Assembly (NCBI GenBank): GCA_910587475.1
Contig: CAJUMR010000005.1
Location: 1-64,000, forward strand
Length of the DNA: 64,000 nt
Direction of reading: 5' to 3'
Source: an uncultured Muribaculaceae bacterium
GTDB lineage: Bacteria; Bacteroidota; Bacteroidia; Bacteroidales; Muribaculaceae
The position numbers and the translations under genes are program-made. Position 1 is the first letter of the stretch, and each line of letters starts with the position of its first letter. A model generated the notes under the pieces. The model saw only the letters and a list, made by a program, of their open reading frames with translations. It made no database searches and was not told the DNA's origin. Below, in pieces: positions 43,452-52,105 of this stretch.

Positions 43452-44495
43452 ATGAATTATTCAAAAACTAAAACAATCATTATCGCCGAAGCAGGAGTCA
43501 ATCATAACGGCGATATCGATCTTGCGCGGCAGATGGTTGTCGCAGCCAAGGAAGCCGGCGCTGATTATGTGAAGTTTCAGACGGCCATCCCGGAGTTGGT
43601 CATCTCATGCGTGGCTCCCAAGGCCGAGTATCAGAAAGAGACAACCGGTGCGGATGAAAGTCAGCTTGACATGTGCAGGAAACTGCATTTGCCTCTGTCT
43701 GACTATGCGGGCCTGAAGGCATATTGTGATGAAGTTGGCATTGGCTTTATGAGCACACCTTTCGATCTTGTTTCGATTGATTGCCTTGCCGCGCTGGATA
43801 TGGATTATTGGAAGATTCCTTCAGGCGAGATCACTAATCTGCCTTATCTGCGCAAGATTGCGGCAAAGGGCGGTAGGGTGATCCTGTCGACAGGAATGTC
43901 GACGCTCGATGAGGTGGCCGCAGCGGTCGACGTGCTCGAACGTGGAGGCATACCGCGCGAAAATGTCATACTGTTGCATTGCACAACCCAATATCCTACG
44001 CCTTATGATGCCGTCAACCTTAAAGCAATGGATGCGCTGCGCGGGCTTGGATGCCGGTCGGTCGGTTATAGCGATCACACTCCCGGCATCGCCGTGCCTG
44101 TCGCTGCGGTTGCTCTCGGAGCATCGGTGATCGAGAAGCATTTTACCCTCGACCGTACTATGCCTGGCCCAGATCAGAAGGCTTCTCTCGAACCGGATGA
44201 ACTCCGCAGAATGGTCGATGAGATCCGGCAGGTGGAGGTGGCGCTTGGCGCGGGCGGAAAAATTGTGGCTGATGTGGAGCGACCTAACATTGAGGTCGCA
44301 CGCAAAAGCATTGTTGCGGCCCGCAAGATCCGTAAAGGCGAAATTTTCACGGAGGAAAATATAACGGTCAAACGTCCCGGATCAGGCATAAGCCCGATGA
44401 TGTGGGACTATGTGATCGGTCGCACTGCCACACGTGATTTTGAACCCGACCAATTGATCAGCGGCATTGCGGATCCCGCTCAAGAAAGCCTGTAA
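43452..44495 (+). CDS. neuB: N-acetylneuraminate/legionaminate synthase (NeuB/LegI family)
   Basis: This 347-residue enzyme condenses phosphoenolpyruvate with an N-acetyl hexosamine to a nine-carbon sialic-type acid. The NeuB barrel starts IIAEAGVNHNGD and includes VKFQTA, KIPSGEITNLPYL, LSTGMSTLDE and GYSDHTPG. A C-terminal SAF domain (about 280-345, ARKSIVAARKIRKGE) follows. Next to LegB, legionaminic acid is likelier than neuraminic acid. ATG 43452 is chosen (a TTG two codons earlier is also open). LegC, LegH, LegG and the CMP-transferase are not in the window. Confidence 0.9.
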   Translation: MNYSKTKTIIIAEAGVNHNGDIDLARQMVVAAKEAGADYVKFQTAIPELVISCVAPKAEYQKETTGADESQLDMCRKLHLPLSDYAGLKAYCDEVGIGFMSTPFDLVSIDCLAALDMDYWKIPSGEITNLPYLRKIAAKGGRVILSTGMSTLDEVAAAVDVLERGGIPRENVILLHCTTQYPTPYDAVNLKAMDALRGLGCRSVGYSDHTPGIAVPVAAVALGASVIEKHFTLDRTMPGPDQKASLEPDELRRMVDEIRQVEVALGAGGKIVADVERPNIEVARKSIVAARKIRKGEIFTEENITVKRPGSGISPMMWDYVIGRTATRDFEPDQLISGIADPAQESL

Positions 44496-44552
44496 AAGGC
44501 CGGGACGGGGTCAATGCTGCGGGCGGCAGATGGTAGGTAGGCAGATTTTTTG

Positions 44553-44560
44553 TAATTTTG
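44553..44560 (+). promoter_or_regulatory. -7 box before the membrane-kinase fusion gene
   Basis: TAATTTTG on the plus strand, 19 bases before the ATG at 44580, with only a weak -33 (TGG at 44531-44533). Confidence 0.5.
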
Positions 44561-44579
44561 CAAAAAAGATTGTCTGCTT

Positions 44580-45890
44580 ATGGAAAAATTGAAGCGCGAC
44601 AAGCGTGAGCTTATCCGTCGCTATAGTGTGTTTTTATTGTCCCTCTTCTGTATTGCTTTAGGTGTCAGCGTCATAACGCGATCGCTGGTCGGAACCTCTC
44701 CCATATCGAGTATTCCTTTTGTGCTGAGTCTCCATTCGGTGCTGTCGATGGGTACATTTATCCTCATTCTTAACGTGGTGCTTATCATCGGGCAGATGAT
44801 TATGCTTGGCCGTAAGGGCGTCAGGGATGATTGGTTCGGTTTGCTGATGCAGTTGCCGGTGTCGATAGTTTTCGGATGCTTTGTCGACCTCAACATGTAT
44901 CTCACCTCATTTCTGCAACCTGATCCCTATTGGTTGAAGATAGTTTCGATATTTATCGGATGCTGTGTCATGGCTTTAGGCATATCACTCGAAGTGATAG
45001 CAGATGTTGCCATGGTTTCAGGAGAATATTTTGTCAACGTCGCTTCGCGACGGTATAAGATGGAATTCGGCACAGTCAAGATAATGTTTGATGTTTCTCT
45101 CGTTGTTGTAGCCGTCGGCTGTTCGTGGATTCTTGCCGGGCGCATTGACGGTGTGAGGGAAGGCACATTGTTGACCGCTCTCCTCACCGGTCCTCTCGTA
45201 AGACTGATGATGCCCCATCTCGCATTTGTCAAAAAATGGGTTGCCCAGGGTGGTCATAGCCGTTCTGTAGTGATTGCACACGAAGATGTGCCCGCTCATC
45301 CGGTCATTACGATTGCACGTGAGTATGGCAGCGGAGGGCATGATATCGGCAAAGCTGTTGCCGAGAAGTTGGGTATCCCGTTCTATGACAACGCCATGAT
45401 AGATATGGTTGCTGCCGAATCGGGCTTCAGTGCAGATCGTGTCAGAGATCTCGACCAGCGTTTGCCCCATGGTTTGCTGTACGAGATGATCACAAACGAT
45501 TATTCGGTTACGCCGGAGGAGAGCCTTTCGGCCAAAGATGCCGTGTTTGTCGCTCAAAGCCGTGTCATACGACGTTTGGCTCAGCAAGGCCCATGTGTGA
45601 TCGTCGGCCGTTGTTCCGATTATGTATTGCGCGATTTCAGCGGCTGTGTCAATCTGTATATCAGGGCGTCTGCCGACTATAAGCGCCGTCGTGCGGTTGA
45701 TTATTATGGCGTCGCTCCAGACAAGGCCGATGCCCGCGTTTCGGGTGTAAACTCTGCACGTGCGGCCCATTATGCGTACTACACAGGCCGTAAGTGGGAT
45801 GACATCCGTAACTATGATGCGGTGTTCGACAGTTCGCGGTTGACAACCGGAGAGATAACCGATGCGATCGTGGCTATTTGCGGCCGCTAA
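44580..45890 (+). CDS. YczE/YitT-like membrane domain fused to a cytidylate-kinase-like domain
   Basis: This 436-residue protein has two parts. Residues of about 15-215 contain five or six hydrophobic segments and look like the YczE/DUF6198 membrane family (ITRSLVGTSPISSIPFVLS). Residues of about 238-436 form a cytidylate-kinase-like P-loop domain: ITIAREYGSGGHDIGKAVAEKLGIPFYDN and CVIVGRCSDYVLRD. The nucleotide loop is the GSGGxxIG variant of this subfamily. The joined form occurs in other Bacteroidales; its substrate is unknown. A role in handling CMP next to a nonulosonate cluster is only a guess. Confidence 0.85.
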   Translation: MEKLKRDKRELIRRYSVFLLSLFCIALGVSVITRSLVGTSPISSIPFVLSLHSVLSMGTFILILNVVLIIGQMIMLGRKGVRDDWFGLLMQLPVSIVFGCFVDLNMYLTSFLQPDPYWLKIVSIFIGCCVMALGISLEVIADVAMVSGEYFVNVASRRYKMEFGTVKIMFDVSLVVVAVGCSWILAGRIDGVREGTLLTALLTGPLVRLMMPHLAFVKKWVAQGGHSRSVVIAHEDVPAHPVITIAREYGSGGHDIGKAVAEKLGIPFYDNAMIDMVAAESGFSADRVRDLDQRLPHGLLYEMITNDYSVTPEESLSAKDAVFVAQSRVIRRLAQQGPCVIVGRCSDYVLRDFSGCVNLYIRASADYKRRRAVDYYGVAPDKADARVSGVNSARAAHYAYYTGRKWDDIRNYDAVFDSSRLTTGEITDAIVAICGR

Positions 45891-45946
45891 GTGGGTTATG
45901 TCGATATTTTTCGGCTAAAAAATCGCTATATGTGGCTGATTATTAC

Positions 45947-45954
45947 TAATTTTG
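45947..45954 (+). promoter_or_regulatory. -7 box of the flavodiiron protein gene
   Basis: TAATTTTG on the plus strand. It argues for the start at 45982, since the longer frame would begin inside this box. Confidence 0.5.
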
Positions 45955-45981
45955 TCAACGTTTTCAAGCTTAATCATAATT

Positions 45982-47187
45982 ATGAGAACTAACCGAATTT
46001 CTGATAAGGTACATTATATTGGTGTTAACGGCCGATCGGCCAACTTGTTCGAAAGTCTGTGGCCGCTGCCGCAGGGAGTGAGCTACAATTCCTATCTTGT
46101 TGTCGGCTCTGAAAAGACTGCTATAATCGACGGTGTCGAAGTGAGCTATGCGCTACAGCAGATCGATGCCATTAAGTCGATAATCGGCGACAGATGTCCC
46201 GACTATCTTATTATCAATCATATGGAGCCTGATCACTCCGGAGCGATCAGGGTTCTGCGCGAGGCTTATCCCGATCTGACGATCGTCGGCAACGCTCAGA
46301 CTTTGGCTATGGTCAAAGGGTTCTACGGACTTGATGTCAATACTCTTGCGGTAAAAGATGGTGATCAACTTGTGTTGGGCGACGATCTCACCCTGAAGTT
46401 CGCCCTCACACCGATGGTGCATTGGCCGGAAACCATGGTCACATATTTAGAGCAGGAGAAAACTCTGTTCAGCGGAGATGCTTTCGGCTGCTTCGGTGCA
46501 CTTAACGGCGCAGTTGTCGACAGCGACATGGACACATCTCCGTACTATCCTGAAATGATACGCTACTACAGTTGCATCGTCGGCAAATACGGGCAGTTTG
46601 TGCAGCGGGCGTTGAAGAAACTTGAGGGTCTTGAGATCTCTACGATATGTTCGACCCACGGACCCGTGTGGCGTGACGAATTGGACAAGGTGGTCGATCT
46701 ATACGATCGTTTGAGCCGCTACGAGCCTCTTGACAATGGAGTGACCATAGTCTACGGCTCGATGTACGGCAACACGGAGCGTGTGGCCGAGGCCGCCGCA
46801 GATGCGCTCGCACAGAGCGGCGTCAGGAAGATACGCGTTCACAATGCTGCGGTTTCTGACCTGAGCTATATACTTTCCGATCTGTTTACCTCGGCTGGGG
46901 TGATCATAGCCGCGCCGACATATTCAGATTCTTTGTTCCCGCCGGTGGCCCATGTGATGGAAGCAATGTCGGTCAGGGGTCTGAAAAACCGTCATGTCGT
47001 CTTGATCGGATCGCATACATGGTCTCCGCAGTCAGTTAAGAAAATGAGTGCCTGTCTCGAGACTTGTGGACTTGAATTGACCGGAGATCCACTGTCGTTC
47101 AAGCAGGCTCCTACCGACGACGTTCTGGGTGCTGCACGCTCACTCGCGTCGGCGCTGGCTGAAAAACTTGTCAATCGTCAACAGTAA
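45982..47187 (+). CDS. Flavodiiron protein (FprA family)
   Basis: This 401-residue protein reduces oxygen to water or nitric oxide to nitrous oxide in anaerobes. The N-terminal metallo-beta-lactamase-like domain carries the di-iron ligands: HMEPDH (near 80-85), the His of MVHWPE, the Asp of FSGDAFG and the His of CSTHGPVW. All expected ligands are present. The C-terminal flavodoxin domain begins at VYGSMYGNTERVA (about 255) and binds FMN. No fused rubredoxin domain. It is a single gene between two others with their own promoters. Confidence 0.94.
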   Translation: MRTNRISDKVHYIGVNGRSANLFESLWPLPQGVSYNSYLVVGSEKTAIIDGVEVSYALQQIDAIKSIIGDRCPDYLIINHMEPDHSGAIRVLREAYPDLTIVGNAQTLAMVKGFYGLDVNTLAVKDGDQLVLGDDLTLKFALTPMVHWPETMVTYLEQEKTLFSGDAFGCFGALNGAVVDSDMDTSPYYPEMIRYYSCIVGKYGQFVQRALKKLEGLEISTICSTHGPVWRDELDKVVDLYDRLSRYEPLDNGVTIVYGSMYGNTERVAEAAADALAQSGVRKIRVHNAAVSDLSYILSDLFTSAGVIIAAPTYSDSLFPPVAHVMEAMSVRGLKNRHVVLIGSHTWSPQSVKKMSACLETCGLELTGDPLSFKQAPTDDVLGAARSLASALAEKLVNRQQ

Positions 47188-47264
47188 ACAGATTAAACCG
47201 GGCAGCCCTTTTTTCAGGAACCGACAATAAGTGTCGCATATTATGATAATTGGGCTCGGACAAC

Positions 47265-47295
47265 TTTGTCAAGTGGTGATTTTTTTGTATCTTTG
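47265..47295 (+). promoter_or_regulatory. Promoter of gyrB
   Basis: TTTG (47265-47268), 19 bases, TATCTTTG (47288-47295): full consensus, with a start near 47300 and a 40-base leader. Confidence 0.8.
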
Positions 47296-47339
47296 TTCGT
47301 TAATTGTAACGAAACAACGATATAGCTATTGATATAAAT

Positions 47340-49271
47340 ATGTCAGAAGAAAAAGAGCAATATAGCGCCAGTAACATTCAGGTGCTCGAAGGTCTCGAAG
47401 CCGTGCGCAAGCGCCCGGCGATGTATATAGGCGATATTTCAGCCAAAGGATTGCATCATCTCGTTTACGAAGTCGTAGATAATTCTATCGACGAGGCTTT
47501 GGCGGGTTATGCTACAGATATAGAGGTGACAATCAATGCCGATGATTCAATCACCGTTGTCGACAACGGTCGAGGCATACCGGTCGATATGCATGAGAAG
47601 GAAGGCAAGAGTGCTCTTGAAGTGGTGCTCACGGTTCTCCATGCCGGCGGTAAGTTTGACAAAGGCTCTTACAAGGTGTCGGGCGGTCTCCATGGCGTCG
47701 GTGTCAGCTGTGTAAACGCACTTTCGACATATCTTCGTGCTGAAATTCACCGCGACGGCAAGGCTTACATGCAGGAATACTCTTGCGGTAAACCGACCTG
47801 CGAGCTGACTGTAATAGGCGAAAGTTCACACACCGGCACAATGATCACCTTCAAACCCGATGGATCGATCTTCACTGTTCTGGAATATGATTATTCGACT
47901 CTCGCCAACCGTCTGCGCGACCTTGCATTCCTTAACGCCGGAATCACGCTGAAACTCACTGACCTCAGAAATATCGATGAAAACGGCAACCCGCGCTCTG
48001 AAACATTTTATTCAGCCGAAGGCTTGCGTGAGTTTGTCCGTTACATCGACTCTAACAAAGACTCACTCATCGACGATGTCATCGACCTCCGCACAGAGCG
48101 TCAGGGCATCCCCGTAGAGGTGGCACTGACCTACAACAGCACCTACAATGAGAATGTCTACTCTTATGTCAACAATATCAACACGATAGAAGGTGGTACG
48201 CACCTCACAGGCTTCCGTCGCGGCTTGACTTCGACTCTGAAGAAATATGCCGAGGACAACAATCTGCTCAAGAATGCAAAGGTTGAGATCGCCAGTGATG
48301 ACTTCCGCGAAGGCCTCACGGCTGTGGTGTCTGTCAAGGTGATGGAACCTCAGTTTGAAGGCCAGACCAAGACCAAGCTCGGCAACTCTGAAGTGATCGG
48401 AGCTGTACAGACCGCAGTCAGCGAAGCCCTGCGCAATTATCTCGAAGAAAATCCGCGTCAGGCCCGTACGATTGTCGACAAGGTCATTCTGGCTGCACAA
48501 GCCCGCCATGCGGCCAACAACGCGCGAAAGCAAGTGCAGCGTAAATCTCCGCTTTCAGGCGGTGGACTGCCGGGAAAATTGGCCGACTGCTCGTCGCGCA
48601 CTGCTGAAAACTGCGAGATATTCATTGTCGAAGGTGACTCTGCAGGCGGCACAGCCAAGCAGGGACGCGACCGTACATTCCAGGCCATCCTTCCGCTGAG
48701 AGGTAAGATCCTCAATGTTGAAAAGGCTATGGAACACAAGATCCTCGACAATGAGGAAATTTCAAACCTTTTCAGAGCTCTCCGTGTCACCATCGGCACT
48801 GAAGAAGACCCCAAGGAGGCCAATCTGACAAAACTCGCTTATCATAAGATTATTATCATGACCGATGCCGATGTCGACGGTGCTCACATCGCAACATTGT
48901 TGATGACATTCTTCTTCCGCAGAATGAGACCCATCATTGAAAACGGTTATCTTTATCTGGCAACTCCGCCGCTCTACAAGTGCAAGAGAGGCAAAGCCGA
49001 AGAATATTGCTGGACCGATCAGCAAGTACAGCGGTTTATCGACGAACACGGCCGCGCTACCACTGTCCAGCGCTACAAAGGTCTTGGCGAGATGAGTGCT
49101 GCCGAACTTAGAGATACGACAATGTCACCCGAACACCGCATGCTCAAGCAGGTCAATATCAGCGATGCCGCCGAGGCCGACCGAATCTTCTCGATGCTTA
49201 TGGGTGAGGATGTCGGACCGCGCAGAGATTTTATAGAGTCTAATGCAAGTTACGCGAATATTGATGCCTGA
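47340..49271 (+). CDS. gyrB: DNA gyrase subunit B
   Basis: This 643-residue ATPase subunit of DNA gyrase has the GHKL ATP site (VYEVVDNSIDEAL, NGRGIPVDMH, GGLHGVGVSCVNALS), a transducer domain and the TOPRIM metal-binding motifs EGDSAGG and DADVDGAHI. The C-terminal YKGLGEMSAAELRDTTM box is present. It resembles GyrB rather than ParE in overall length and motif wording; parC is at 17136 and gyrA is not in the window. Monocistronic, with terminator at 49289-49324. Confidence 0.95.
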   Translation: MSEEKEQYSASNIQVLEGLEAVRKRPAMYIGDISAKGLHHLVYEVVDNSIDEALAGYATDIEVTINADDSITVVDNGRGIPVDMHEKEGKSALEVVLTVLHAGGKFDKGSYKVSGGLHGVGVSCVNALSTYLRAEIHRDGKAYMQEYSCGKPTCELTVIGESSHTGTMITFKPDGSIFTVLEYDYSTLANRLRDLAFLNAGITLKLTDLRNIDENGNPRSETFYSAEGLREFVRYIDSNKDSLIDDVIDLRTERQGIPVEVALTYNSTYNENVYSYVNNINTIEGGTHLTGFRRGLTSTLKKYAEDNNLLKNAKVEIASDDFREGLTAVVSVKVMEPQFEGQTKTKLGNSEVIGAVQTAVSEALRNYLEENPRQARTIVDKVILAAQARHAANNARKQVQRKSPLSGGGLPGKLADCSSRTAENCEIFIVEGDSAGGTAKQGRDRTFQAILPLRGKILNVEKAMEHKILDNEEISNLFRALRVTIGTEEDPKEANLTKLAYHKIIIMTDADVDGAHIATLLMTFFFRRMRPIIENGYLYLATPPLYKCKRGKAEEYCWTDQQVQRFIDEHGRATTVQRYKGLGEMSAAELRDTTMSPEHRMLKQVNISDAAEADRIFSMLMGEDVGPRRDFIESNASYANIDA

Positions 49272-49288
49272 TTTTGCATAAAGAACAG

Positions 49289-49324
49289 ACGGCCCGCAAC
49301 AAAATCGACATGCGGGCCGTTTTA
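49289..49324 (+). terminator. Terminator of gyrB
   Basis: Perfect 10-bp inverted repeat ACGGCCCGCA (49289-49298) and TGCGGGCCGT (49311-49320), 12-base loop, then TTTAATT. It is 17 bases past the stop. Confidence 0.88.
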
Positions 49325-49402
49325 ATTACAATAAAACATAACTAACACAGTTTCTCCGATCTGTAACGGATCAGTAGATCATTCATCATAGAACACCATA
49401 TC

Positions 49403-51703
49403 ATGGCAAAGTCAAGTAAGAAAGATAATCAGTCAAAGAGGCTGCGCGAAGCAGTTGACACATATGTAAGCTGCCAGGAAAGCGGCACATTCAATTACAA
49501 GCAGGTTTCGGCAGCCGTAGGCGCTGCCACTCCCATGCAGCAACGCTCCGTAGCGCTTTATCTTGCCGAACTTGCATTTGACGGTATATTGGTGGAGGTT
49601 GCCCCAGGCAAGTTCAAGACGCCGAAACGCGCTGTCGTTGCGACAGGGGTGTTTGTGCGCCGGTCTAACGGAAAGAACAGCGTGATCCTCGACGACGACA
49701 ACGAACCGATCTTCGTGGCCGAACGTAATTCGCGCCATGCGCTCAACGGCGACCGTGTGTCGGTCAGCATTGCAGCCCATGTCAAAGGCAAAGATCCGGA
49801 GGCTGAGGTGCTGGAGATCATTGAAAAGAAAGATCAGACTTTTATCGGCACCTTGAGGGTCGACAAGCACTATGCTTATCTGCTGACCGATTCCAAGTTC
49901 CTTGCCACCGACATTTTCATTCCGAAGGCAAAATTGAAGGGTGGGGTGACAGGCGACAAAGCGGTAGTGCGCATCACCGAGTGGCCCGACGATGCCAAGA
50001 ACCCTATCGGCGAAGTGATCGATATTCTGGGTAAAACCGGAGAAAACACCGCTGAGATTCATGCTATACTGGCAGAGTTCGGGTTGCCATACCGTTATCC
50101 TGAGGCTGTAGAGAAAGCTGCCGAAAAAATCGATGCTGGTATAACCGACGAGGTTGTCTCGCAACGCGAGGATCTGCGTGGTGTCACGACTTTTACGATC
50201 GACCCCAAGGATGCAAAAGATTTTGACGACGCTTTGTCGATCAGAAAACTCAATAACGGAAATTATGAAGTCGGTGTGCACATTGCCGATGTTACTCACT
50301 ATGTGAAACCCGACACCATCATTGACCGTGAAGCTAAAGACCGCGCAACGTCGGTGTATCTGGTCGATAGAGTGGTGCCGATGTTGCCCGAGCATCTCAG
50401 CAACGGCATCTGTTCGCTGCGCCCTGATGAGGATAAGCTGACGTTCTCGGTGATCTTCGAGATGGATGAGAATGCCAAGGTGGTCAAGTCGCGCATAGCG
50501 CGCACCGTTACGCGCAGTGTGCGTCGTTTCACCTATGAGGAGGCTCAGGAGGTGATCGAAACCGGCAAGGGCGACTATGCCGAGGAGATTCTTACACTCG
50601 ACACAATGGCCAAGCAGTTGCGCGAACGCCGTTATGAAAACGGTTCGGTCGACTTCGACCGCGTCGAGGTGCGTTTTGACATCGATGAGAACGGTCACCC
50701 AACGGGCGTATATTTCAAGGAGTCGAAAGATGCCAATAAACTGATCGAGGAATTTATGCTCTTGGCAAACCGCACAGTGGCCACGGCCATAGGCCTGCCT
50801 AAAGACAAACGCAAAAAAGCCAAAGCATTTGTATATCGAGTGCACGATATGCCGGATCAGGAAAAACTGGTCAACCTTTCGTCGCTTGCCCGTAATTTCG
50901 GCTTCAAGATCAAACCTACAGGCACGCCTAAGGAAGTCAACCGCTCGCTCAATAAGATGCTCGAAGGAGTCAAGGGGCGTGGTGAAGAGAATTTCCTCTC
51001 TACGCTTGCCATTAGGTCAATGGCGAAGGCCGTCTACACTACGGAAAATATCGGCCACTATGGTCTTGGCTTCGACTATTACACTCACTTCACTTCTCCG
51101 ATCCGCCGCTATCCCGATATGATGGTTCACCGTCTGCTCGACCGTTATCTCAACGGTGGCAGAAGCGTCAATGTCGAGAAACTCGAAGACGAGTGCAAGC
51201 ATTCGTCCAACATGGAGCAGCTTGCTGCAAACGCCGAACGCGCGTCGATAAAGTTCAAGCAGGTCGAATTTATGGGCGATCATCTCGGAGAGGTTTATTC
51301 CGGAGTTATTTCAGGCGTGACCGAATGGGGCCTTTATGTCGAGCTTGATGAAAACAAGTGCGAAGGTCTTGTGCCAGTCCGTGACCTTGCCGATGATTAC
51401 TATGACTACGATGAGAAAAACTATTGTCTGGTCGGCCGTCGCAATGGCAACCGCTATCGCCTCGGCGACACGGTGAAGGTGCAGGTCGCACGAGCCAATC
51501 TCGATAAGAAGCAGCTCGACTTTGTGCTTGTCGACGAGAAAAATCCCCCGCGTTCGCTCGACACGCTGGCGGCTCCCTCGGTCAACGAAGTGATGCGTTC
51601 TTCAGGGAAAAAACAGAAGCATTCGTCGCGCCGGAGCGATGGCAAGTCGTCGGGACGGTCATCATCCAAGTCAAAAAAGAGTAAAGGCTCGCGACGCAAA
51701 TGA
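49403..51703 (+). CDS. rnr: Ribonuclease R
   Basis: This 766-residue 3'-5' exoribonuclease degrades structured RNA. An N-terminal winged-helix and two cold-shock domains (about 70-230) precede the RNB catalytic domain, whose aspartates lie in DPKDAKDFDDALS near residue 270. An S1 domain follows (about 630-710), and a Ser/Lys/Arg-rich tail ends the protein. No promoter of consensus type was seen in the 131 bases before it. folB overlaps its stop (ATGA). Confidence 0.95.
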   Translation: MAKSSKKDNQSKRLREAVDTYVSCQESGTFNYKQVSAAVGAATPMQQRSVALYLAELAFDGILVEVAPGKFKTPKRAVVATGVFVRRSNGKNSVILDDDNEPIFVAERNSRHALNGDRVSVSIAAHVKGKDPEAEVLEIIEKKDQTFIGTLRVDKHYAYLLTDSKFLATDIFIPKAKLKGGVTGDKAVVRITEWPDDAKNPIGEVIDILGKTGENTAEIHAILAEFGLPYRYPEAVEKAAEKIDAGITDEVVSQREDLRGVTTFTIDPKDAKDFDDALSIRKLNNGNYEVGVHIADVTHYVKPDTIIDREAKDRATSVYLVDRVVPMLPEHLSNGICSLRPDEDKLTFSVIFEMDENAKVVKSRIARTVTRSVRRFTYEEAQEVIETGKGDYAEEILTLDTMAKQLRERRYENGSVDFDRVEVRFDIDENGHPTGVYFKESKDANKLIEEFMLLANRTVATAIGLPKDKRKKAKAFVYRVHDMPDQEKLVNLSSLARNFGFKIKPTGTPKEVNRSLNKMLEGVKGRGEENFLSTLAIRSMAKAVYTTENIGHYGLGFDYYTHFTSPIRRYPDMMVHRLLDRYLNGGRSVNVEKLEDECKHSSNMEQLAANAERASIKFKQVEFMGDHLGEVYSGVISGVTEWGLYVELDENKCEGLVPVRDLADDYYDYDEKNYCLVGRRNGNRYRLGDTVKVQVARANLDKKQLDFVLVDEKNPPRSLDTLAAPSVNEVMRSSGKKQKHSSRRSDGKSSGRSSSKSKKSKGSRRK

Positions 51704-52056
51704 AAGCAACGATTGTCGTTGACGGTCTGAGGGTGAAAGCTCGTCATGGAGTTTATCCGCAGGAGCGTCAGGTAGGTAATGTGTTCGAGGTGTCGATGAT
51801 GTTGGACTATCCTCCGGCGCTGAAGGCTGCGGTGTCTGACTGTGTGGACGACACACTCAATTATGCCCGTGCGATAGAGCTTGTGCAGCGCGTAATGGCA
51901 GAGCCATCGTCACTGCTGGAGCATGTCGCATGGCGGATACATGAGGCATTGATGGTTGAATACCCCGGAATAACCGGTGGCCGTATCGTAGTTTCGAAAC
52001 TCGCGCCTCCGCTGTCCGCCGAATTGTCGGCAGTCAGGTTTGTGCTTGAGTTTTAG
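51700..52056 (+). CDS. folB: Dihydroneopterin aldolase
   Basis: This 118-residue protein cleaves dihydroneopterin to 6-hydroxymethyl-dihydropterin, the pterin that FolP (11458) uses. Motifs: VDGLRVKARHGVYPQERQVGN at the start and LNYARAIELV in the middle. Length is typical. The ATGA overlap with rnr implies coupled translation. It converges on a glycosyltransferase gene with a 49-base gap in which no terminator is evident. Confidence 0.93.
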   Translation: MKATIVVDGLRVKARHGVYPQERQVGNVFEVSMMLDYPPALKAAVSDCVDDTLNYARAIELVQRVMAEPSSLLEHVAWRIHEALMVEYPGITGGRIVVSKLAPPLSAELSAVRFVLEF

Positions 52057-52105
52057 AAGCCGTCAGGCGATATCGAGAGCAACTCTTCTTTTGGATGACC
52101 GGGCC

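Noticed and set aside
47222..47236. Small hairpin CGACA/TGTCG upstream of gyrB
   Set aside because: Five base pairs without a T tract; not enough to call a terminator or a supercoiling-control site.
49433..50845. Long open frame (470 codons) opposite rnr
   Set aside because: Antisense shadow of a clear RNase R gene; composition rich in His, Ile and Arg without domain similarity.
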